Origin: Victivallales bacterium
GTDB lineage: Bacteria; Verrucomicrobiota; Lentisphaeria; Oligosphaerales; Oligosphaeraceae
Length of the DNA stretch: 11,086 nucleotides
Reading direction: 5' to 3'
NCBI GenBank assembly: GCA_017431185.1
Contig: JAFRLP010000055.1
Coordinates: 1 to 11,086 of the forward strand
Shown here: positions 6,003-11,086 of the stretch, piece by piece
How the letters are laid out: each line of letters begins with the position of its first letter
How positions within the stretch are numbered: position 1 is the first letter of the stretch
The notes under the pieces: generated by a model
What the model saw: the letters and a program-made list of their open reading frames with translations, nothing else
Told to the model about the DNA's origin: nothing
Databases searched by the model: none
Translations under genes and position numbers: made by a program

Positions 6003-9000
6003 CTACTCGACATAGAGCCAGTATGCCTTTCCGCCGACGAGGCCCTCGGTTATGCTCTGGTAGGCGCCGTCTTCATAAAGCCAGACGCTTGCTTCGCCAA
6101 GCCAGCCTGACGGAATGTCGAAAGGGGCGGCGATAAGCCGCCACCCGCTCTGCTGCGGGACAACCCAGCAGTTGTCGCCGGAAGTTCCTTCAAGCGTCGT
6201 GCCGTCGGTCTGGGAGAACAGCCAGGCCGCTTGTCCCGCTTTTGCGGCACGGACATAGCTTTGTGTTGAGGCGTCGAACGAGATGGCGTTCAATTCGCTG
6301 AAGTCGCCCTCGTCCATGTCGGCTGGAATCGTGACCAGATTCCAGCCGGTCACAAGCGTTGTCGAAAAGGCCGTGGCCTCCGTCGCGCCCTGGATGTCCG
6401 CGTTGGCAAGGATGATATGGGTGATGTCCTGCGATGCGGTTATTTCCAGCGTCTCGCCATTGGATAGGCAGATGGTGCTGGCTTCATTGGCGGCGATGGC
6501 TGTATGCGCCACAAGCGCCGAATAGAGGCCGTCGCCCTCGGTGAGGGCCTGGGAGTCGGCGTTGGAGTCGCCGGCCAGGAGGCTGCCGCCGCTCATCTCC
6601 AGGGAGGAGGTGTAGAGCAGGGCGGCCCCGTCGGTGGCGGTGGCGTAGAGCTCCAGGCTGCCGCCCGTGATGGCGCCGGCCGCCACGTTCAGGCCGCTGG
6701 CGGCGCCGACGGCGGTGATGGCGCCGTCCGTGACGGTGAGGCTGTTGGCCTGGATGGCGTCGTCCCCGGCCGTGATGGCGATGTCGCCGCCCGAGATGGT
6801 GATGGCGCCCGCCGAGGTGGTGTCGGTGTCGTTCGGGGAGGCGGCAAGGCCGTCTCCGGCGGCGGTGAGGGCGAGTGTTCCGCCCGTGATGACAAGGGCG
6901 TTGTCGCTTGAGATGGCGTCGTTGACGGTGGCGTTGACGGTCAGGGTGACGCTGTCCTGGATGGTGAGCGTGCCCGACTGCCCGACCTTGACGCCGTTCT
7001 TGCCGTTGGCGTTGACGGTGAGGGAGCCGCCGCCCCCGATGGTGAGGGTACTGCCGCCCTTGTTGGCCTTGATGACGGCGTTGTCGGCGTCTGCGTTGAC
7101 GTCCTCGTTGTTGGCCGAGGTGTCCGTCAGGGTGTTGTCGGTGCCGTCGGCCACCTGGATGGTCACGCCGGAGCCGGCCTTCGCGACGATGGGGGCCGTG
7201 TAGCTTGTCGAGGTCAGGTCGAGCCCGTTCAGCACGAGGATGACCCCCGTTGTGCTTTTCTTGATGATGATGTTGCCGTTTGAGCAGGAGCCGCTGAGGG
7301 TGTAGGTGTTGGCGGCGGTGATGGTGAGGGTGGTGCCGCTGATGGTGTAGCCGTCCGTCGTCCCCGATGTGCGGGTTATCCCGTCGTCGCTGAAGACAAG
7401 GACGGGGGCGGTGTCGTCCTCTTCCTCTTCGTAGTCGGTGGTGATGGTGATGGAGCTGGAGGCGTCCGCGTAGGTGGCGAGCACGTCGCTGTCCGCGGCG
7501 GGGTTGGCCTCGCCGTTGACGGTGGCCGAGTTCACCAGGGCGATGCTTGCCGTGCCGCCGCCCGTGCCCCACTGGCCGTTCGGGTCAACCTGCGCGTAGG
7601 CGAAGTAGTCGCTTCCCTCGAAGGTGGCCGTGCAGTCCGTCATGCTGACGGCGGCGGTGGTGTTGACCACGTAGATGAAGGGGACGGCGGAGTCGCTGCC
7701 CAGCGTGAAGCTGGTGTCCGTCGCCGTGAGCGTCGAGGCGCTGGAGGACGCGTCGGAGTCGGAGGCGTCCCCGGATGTGCTTTGGTAGAGCATGATGCAG
7801 CCGACGCGGCTTGTGCGAGACGGCGTGCCCGACAGGTCGCAGCGGGACACTTCGACGCCGTTCTTCCCCTCCACCACAATCGCCTCGGACTTGGAGGCGA
7901 CGCCGGTCGCGCCCGTGACGGAGATGGAGCCCGTGGAGTAGATGCAGGGGCTGTCGGAGCCGGTGGTCGTCAGGGTGTTCGTCCTCTCGGTGTCGCTGCT
8001 GGAGAGGACGGTGACCGTTCCGCCGCCGCGGTCGGTGGCGACGGCGGCGCAGTGCATGCCGGCGGTGGTGATGGAGACGTCCGTGGCGGTGATGGCGCCG
8101 CCGTAGGTGGCGTGGAGGCCGCGGGAGGAGTTGGCCGAGGTGGTGATGGAGAGGTTGCTGGCCGTGACCGTCGCGCCGTCGGAGGCGAAGACGGCGTTGG
8201 CCCCCTCGGCAGTGGACTCGCAGGTGATGGTGCAGTTCTCCATGCTGACGGCGCTGCCCTCCCCGATGACGACGATGGCGGAGTTGAGGCCGTAGAAGGT
8301 GTATGCGTCGTCGCTTCCGCCCGCGCTTCTCTGGGTGATGGTGGAGTTGTCGAGGGTCAGGTTGCCGCCGTTGATGACAAGGACGGCGTTGTAGTCGCTT
8401 TCCGAGGCGGAGGTGGCGAGGCTGAGCCCCGTGTAGCGCTTCGTCTCCCCGTCCACGACCAGGAGCGCCTTGTAGGTGTTGCTTGTGCCGCTTATGGAGA
8501 CGGTGGCGGTGCCGCTGCTCTCCGTGTATTCGTCGTACTCATCGTCATCGTCGTCATCCTCTTCCGCCTCGGCCTCAAGGATTTCCTCGATGTCGCTGTT
8601 TGCGAGGATGAAGTGGGTGCCGGCCACGGCGGGCGTGAAGGTGTAGGCGCCGCCGTCGGAGGTGTAGGTGTAGCTTTCCCCCGCGCCGATGGCCTCGCTG
8701 ATGACGAGGGCGGTGTAGAGTCCGTCGCCCTCGGTGAGAACCTGGGAGTCCGCGTTGGAGTCGCCGGCCAGGAGGCTGCCGCCGCTCATCTCCAGGGAGG
8801 AGGTGTAGAGCAGTGCGGCGCCGTCGGCTGCGGTGGCGTAGAGCTCCAGGCTGCCGCCCGTGATGGAGCCCGACGCCAGGTCCAGGCCGCTGGCGGCGCC
8901 GACGGCGGTGAGGGAGCCGTCCGTGACGGTGAGGCTGTTGGCCTGGATGGCGTCATCCCCCGCCGTGATGGTGATGTCGCCGCCCGAGATGGTGATGGCG

Positions 9001-11086
9001 CCCGCCGAGGCGGTGTCGTTTGGGGAGGCGGCAAGGCCGTCGCCGGCTGCGGTGAGGGTCAGGGTCCCGCCCGTGATGACAAGGGCGTTGTCGCTTGAGA
9101 TGGCGTCGTTGACGGTGGCGTTGACGGTCAGGGCGACGCTGTCCTGGATGGTGAGGGTGCCCTCCGCAGCCACTTTGATGCCGTTCTTGCCGTTGGCATT
9201 GATGGTGAGGGAGCCGCCGCCACCGATGGTGAGGGCGGTGCCGCCCTTCTTGCCCTTGATGACGGCGTTCTCGGCGTTGGCGTTGGCGGCATAGAGGTCT
9301 TCGTTGTTATAGGCGTTGTCCGTCAGGGTGTTGGCGGTGCCATCGGCCACCTGGATGGTCACGCCGGAGCTTTTGCCGCAGAGGATGGGGGCCGTGATGC
9401 TGTTCGTCAGCGTCAGCCCGTTGAGGATGAGCGTGACATCGGTCACGCCATTGCCAACGGCGATAGCCCCATCCTCGCAGGAGCCGCTGATGGTGTAGGT
9501 GCCCGCCGCCGTGATGGTGAGGGTCGTGCCGCTGATGGTGAAGCCGTCGGTGGAGCCCGAGGAGAGGGTGATGCCGTCGTCGCTGAAGACCAGGACGGCG
9601 TCGCCCTCCTCGTCCTCTTCCTCCTCCTCTTCATCGTCGTCATCCTCTTCGGTGCCTGCGTATGAGGAGGTGGCGGTGGAGACGGAGGCGACGGCATCCT
9701 GGGTGATGGAGCTCTTCCCGGCGGCCGTGGCGGTGGCGGTGGCCACTTGGGAGCCGTTCACATAGAGGTAGTAGGTGGTGTTGGTTTTCAGGCTGCCGGA
9801 GGAGAAGAGCACGAAGGAGGCGGCAGCAGCGGCGGTGCCGGAGACCAGTAGGTTGGAGGTGGAGGTGCCGATGGCGTAGGTGGCGCCTTTGGAGATGGAG
9901 ATGCTGCTCCCGCTGCCGCCGGGGGTGTTCCCGCCTCCGGGGGTGTTTCCGCCTCCGGGGGTGTTTCCGCCAGGGGCGCGTGTTTGGTTGGGTGGCTGCA
10001 TGCCGCCTCCACCACCGCTGGTGGCGCCGAAGGTGATGTAGGGGATGGTGGAGTAGCTGGCAGTCGGGGTGACGGCCATGTCGCTGGGGCCGAGGGCGAC
10101 CAGGCTTGTCCCGCTTCCGGCGACGGCAAGGTAGCCGCCGTTGTCCGCCACGTCCAGGGCGTTGTTGCTGCCCGTTGCGGTGCAATGCGCCTCGATGGTG
10201 CCGCCATAGACCTTCATGAGGCCGTTGGAATCGAGAACGTCCCCGGCGCCGACGGCATAGACCTTGCCGCCGTAGAAGTTGAGCGAGAAGTAGGTGGTGC
10301 TTTCCTCGGCCACGTTGCTGTTGCCGGCGTTGAAGGCGTCGTCCGAGGCAGTGACGCTGATGTCGCCGGAGAGAATGTAGATTCTGGCTGCCTCAATGCC
10401 CTCGTAGCAGGAGTTGACGGTGATTTTCGGGGTGGTCGTGTTGTAGTCGTCGGTTCCGATGACAAGGACGCCGTTGGCCACGTCGGAGCCGGCGTGGATG
10501 GCGTCACCGCCATTGTACTCATTGGAGCCGCTGCCGCTGCCCATTGTGCTGGTGGTGAGGGTGAAGACCCCGCCGGTGATGGCAATGGAATCATCGCAAT
10601 GGATGCAGTCGTCCGCCGAGTTGATTGTGTAGGTGCCCCCCGAGAGGACCATGGTGGTTTCGGCCTTGATGCCCTTGCAGCTGTCGCTGGCCTTGGTGAG
10701 TTTGTTGAATGACGATAGGGCGGCGTTGACGGTGATGGTTCCGTCGGTGACATAGAGGCCGCCTTCGTCCGACTGGATGCCGTCCAGCGTGGAGGTGACA
10801 TTGATGGTGCCGCCGTCGATGAAGATGTTCTGTTCGCCTTTGAGACCGTCTTCGCCGGAGGTGACGGTGAGGCTTCCGTCGGCGATGTAGAGCTCGTTGG
10901 ATGCCTGGAGGCCATCGCCGCCCGCCGTGATGTCAAGGGTTCCGCCGTAGATGACGATATCGCCCGCCGATGACGTGTCATCCTCGTCCGGCTCGGCCTG
11001 GATCCCGTCCCCATTCGCGTTGATGGTGATGGCGCCGCCGAAGACCTTGACGATGTTCTCGACGGAGATGCCGTCGTTGACGTTGG
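6003..11086 (-). CDS. Giant Cthe_2159-type carbohydrate-binding beta-helix surface protein, 5'-truncated by the window
   Basis: Stop TAG lies at 6005-6003. I translated 10653-11084 by hand and found no stop, so the frame is open to the right edge: at least 1693 residues, with the start outside. The ATG at 10652 is internal, since the Cthe_2159 repeat pattern continues upstream of it (DGIQSDEGG, DGLKGEQ, GDGLQAS). Order by visible residue: 1-365, the C-terminal part of a first Cthe_2159 module (SADDCIHCDDS); 366-390, a GGGNTP linker; 391-476, the end of that module; 478-492, an acidic tract; 493-830, a second module (VLVFSDDGITLSS to HFILANSDIE); 831-852, an acidic tract; 853-1216, an adhesin-like beta-helix (ATYGG, ATDRGGG, CIMLYQSTSGDA); 1217-1224, an acidic tract; 1225-1565, a third module (VLVFSDDGITRTS to HIILANADI); 1568-1693, a terminal domain with paired GWNLVTIP and GWRLIAAP. 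Cthe_2159 binds acidic polysaccharides such as polygalacturonate. Export and glycan binding or adhesion are inferred; the signal peptide is not visible. Confidence 0.85.
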   Translation of the reverse strand, partial: NVNDGISVENIVKVFGGAITINANGDGIQAEPDEDDTSSAGDIVIYGGTLDITAGGDGLQASNELYIADGSLTVTSGEDGLKGEQNIFIDGGTINVTSTLDGIQSDEGGLYVTDGTITVNAALSSFNKLTKASDSCKGIKAETTMVLSGGTYTINSADDCIHCDDSIAITGGVFTLTTSTMGSGSGSNEYNGGDAIHAGSDVANGVLVIGTDDYNTTTPKITVNSCYEGIEAARIYILSGDISVTASDDAFNAGNSNVAEESTTYFSLNFYGGKVYAVGAGDVLDSNGLMKVYGGTIEAHCTATGSNNALDVADNGGYLAVAGSGTSLVALGPSDMAVTPTASYSTIPYITFGATSGGGGGMQPPNQTRAPGGNTPGGGNTPGGGNTPGGSGSSISISKGATYAIGTSTSNLLVSGTAAAAASFVLFSSGSLKTNTTYYLYVNGSQVATATATAAGKSSITQDAVASVSTATSSYAGTEEDDDDEEEEEEDEEGDAVLVFSDDGITLSSGSTDGFTISGTTLTITAAGTYTISGSCEDGAIAVGNGVTDVTLILNGLTLTNSITAPILCGKSSGVTIQVADGTANTLTDNAYNNEDLYAANANAENAVIKGKKGGTALTIGGGGSLTINANGKNGIKVAAEGTLTIQDSVALTVNATVNDAISSDNALVITGGTLTLTAAGDGLAASPNDTASAGAITISGGDITITAGDDAIQANSLTVTDGSLTAVGAASGLDLASGSITGGSLELYATAADGAALLYTSSLEMSGGSLLAGDSNADSQVLTEGDGLYTALVISEAIGAGESYTYTSDGGAYTFTPAVAGTHFILANSDIEEILEAEAEEDDDDDDEYDEYTESSGTATVSISGTSNTYKALLVVDGETKRYTGLSLATSASESDYNAVLVINGGNLTLDNSTITQRSAGGSDDAYTFYGLNSAIVVIGEGSAVSMENCTITCESTAEGANAVFASDGATVTASNLSITTSANSSRGLHATYGGAITATDVSITTAGMHCAAVATDRGGGTVTVLSSSDTERTNTLTTTGSDSPCIYSTGSISVTGATGVASKSEAIVVEGKNGVEVSRCDLSGTPSRTSRVGCIMLYQSTSGDASDSDASSSASTLTATDTSFTLGSDSAVPFIYVVNTTAAVSMTDCTATFEGSDYFAYAQVDPNGQWGTGGGTASIALVNSATVNGEANPAADSDVLATYADASSSITITTDYEEEEDDTAPVLVFSDDGITRTSGTTDGYTISGTTLTITAANTYTLSGSCSNGNIIIKKSTTGVILVLNGLDLTSTSYTAPIVAKAGSGVTIQVADGTDNTLTDTSANNEDVNADADNAVIKANKGGSTLTIGGGGSLTVNANGKNGVKVGQSGTLTIQDSVTLTVNATVNDAISSDNALVITGGTLALTAAGDGLAASPNDTDTTSAGAITISGGDIAITAGDDAIQANSLTVTDGAITAVGAASGLNVAAGAITGGSLELYATATDGAALLYTSSLEMSGGSLLAGDSNADSQALTEGDGLYSALVAHTAIAANEASTICLSNGETLEITASQDITHIILANADIQGATEATAFSTTLVTGWNLVTIPADMDEGDFSELNAISFDASTQSYVRAAKAGQAAWLFSQTDGTTLEGTSGDNCWVVPQQSGWRLIAAPFDIPSGWLGEASVWLYEDGAYQSITEGLVGGKAYWLYVE
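6320..6348 (-). repeat. Perfect 11-bp inverted repeat inside the coding sequence of the giant protein
   Basis: CGGCTGGAATC at 6320-6330 is exactly complementary to GATTCCAGCCG at 6338-6348, with a 7-base spacer GTGACCA. The spacer bases 6331-6336 (GTGACC) are also complementary to 6348-6353 (GGTCAC), giving a second, competing hairpin. It lies in the codons for GWNLVTIPAD in the terminal domain. No T-run follows, so it is not an intrinsic terminator. Confidence 0.8.
6531..7410 (-). repeat. Intragenic duplication, copy near the C-terminus (third Cthe_2159 module)
   Basis: This segment is highly similar in DNA to 8724-9603, with an offset of 2193 bp that varies only by in-frame indels (6 bp missing in the other copy near 9020, 9 bp extra near 9290, 3 bp missing near 9400). 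Perfect runs include 6559-6620 (62 bp) and 6880-6945 (66 bp). It encodes VLVFSDDGIT through the SALVAHTAI boundary of the third module. Confidence 0.9.
7413..7436 (-). other. Short acidic linker before the third module
   Basis: DYEEEEDD lies at the end of the adhesin-like region and immediately before TAPVLVFSDDG of the third module. It is a shorter version of the tract before the second module. Confidence 0.8.
8529..8594 (-). other. Acidic low-complexity linker between the second module and the adhesin-like helix
   Basis: An Asp/Glu-rich stretch of about 22 residues (DIEEILEAEAEE, then DDDDDDEYDE) joins the end of the second Cthe_2159 module to the adhesin-like beta-helix region. Confidence 0.8.
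8724..9603 (-). repeat. Intragenic duplication, copy encoding the second Cthe_2159 module
   Basis: This is the partner of 6531-7410. The perfect runs here are 8752-8813 and 9067-9132. The two copies flank about 1310 bp of unrelated sequence encoding the adhesin-like beta-helix segment. Both copies start directly after an acidic linker. Confidence 0.9.
9606..9650 (-). other. Acidic low-complexity linker before the second module
   Basis: Fifteen consecutive Glu/Asp codons (EEDDDDEEEEEEDEE) in the giant protein, directly before GDAVLVFSDDG. They probably form a flexible or cation-binding spacer. Confidence 0.85.
9921..9971 (-). repeat. 18-bp tandem repeat encoding a GGGNTP linker
   Basis: The units at 9921-9938, 9939-9956 and 9957-9971 (partial, 15 bp) differ by a single C/T. 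They encode repeated GGGNTP in the giant protein, following GGGGGMQPPNQTRAPG. The unit is a multiple of three, so gain or loss would change linker length without breaking the frame. Confidence 0.9.

Noticed and set aside
6484..7572. 362-codon minus-strand frame rich in His and Arg
   Set aside because: It is a frame-shifted reading of the giant gene's repeats; the other frame has the clear Cthe_2159 motifs.
7782..9098. 438-codon plus-strand open frame within the giant gene
   Set aside because: Gly/Val/Ala/Asp-rich low-complexity product, exactly what the reverse complement of Thr/Ser/Gly/Ala repeat codons yields; its repeated parts follow the module duplication.
6531..9603. Repeated units considered as a CRISPR array or insertion sequences
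   Set aside because: The repeats are long, in frame and encode protein modules; there are no short regular repeats with spacers, terminal inverted repeats or transposase.
10003..10652. ATG at 10652 as the start of the giant protein
   Set aside because: The frame stays open to 11086 with the same repeat pattern, and no signal peptide follows the ATG.

Overview
The window looks like a chromosomal segment of a Lentisphaerota-type bacterium (Victivallales or a close relative in the PVC group, possibly from a gut). This is inferred from gene style, not from a marker gene. The indicators are a prepilin-like protein with an [18 protein letters not shown]-terminus, no Gly at the usual cleavage site and an H-X9-D tail; a DUF4838 family glycosidase-like protein with its own GntR/LacI-type regulator; a DUF4159 protein; and a giant Ser/Thr/Gly-rich beta-helix surface protein.

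Layout: (1) 3-986, plus strand: an exported DUF4159 protein, convergent with the next operon and only 13 bp from it. (2) 5614 down to 1000, minus strand: a compact three-gene operon. A GntR-family regulator with a periplasmic-binding-protein-like effector domain is followed by a secreted DUF4838 protein (start overlapping the regulator stop as ATGATG), then after 17 bp by a prepilin-like protein with a clear AGGAG site. (3) 5615-6002: a 388-bp intergenic region with a candidate promoter for the operon, a strong GC-rich hairpin followed by T-runs, and an ORF-like stretch that reads like coding sequence but has no convincing start. (4) 6003 to the right edge, minus strand: one open reading frame of at least 1693 codons, 5'-truncated by the window. 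It contains three Cthe_2159-type carbohydrate-binding beta-helix modules (the first partial), an adhesin-like beta-helix segment between modules two and three, acidic linkers, a GGGNTP repeat linker, and a C-terminal domain with a two-fold G-W-x-L...P motif.

Working model: the operon is a regulated unit for sensing and handling a glycan, with a cytoplasmic sugar-type sensor, an exported glycosidase-like enzyme with C-terminal sugar-binding domains, and a pseudopilin-like partner. The giant protein is probably an exported or surface-displayed, carbohydrate-binding adhesin. The most notable structures are the ~880-bp intragenic duplication 2193 bp apart with perfect runs of 62 and 66 bp, the domain inserted between the copies, the C-terminal two-fold repeat domain, an 11-bp perfect inverted repeat inside its coding sequence, and the coding-like intergenic fragment.
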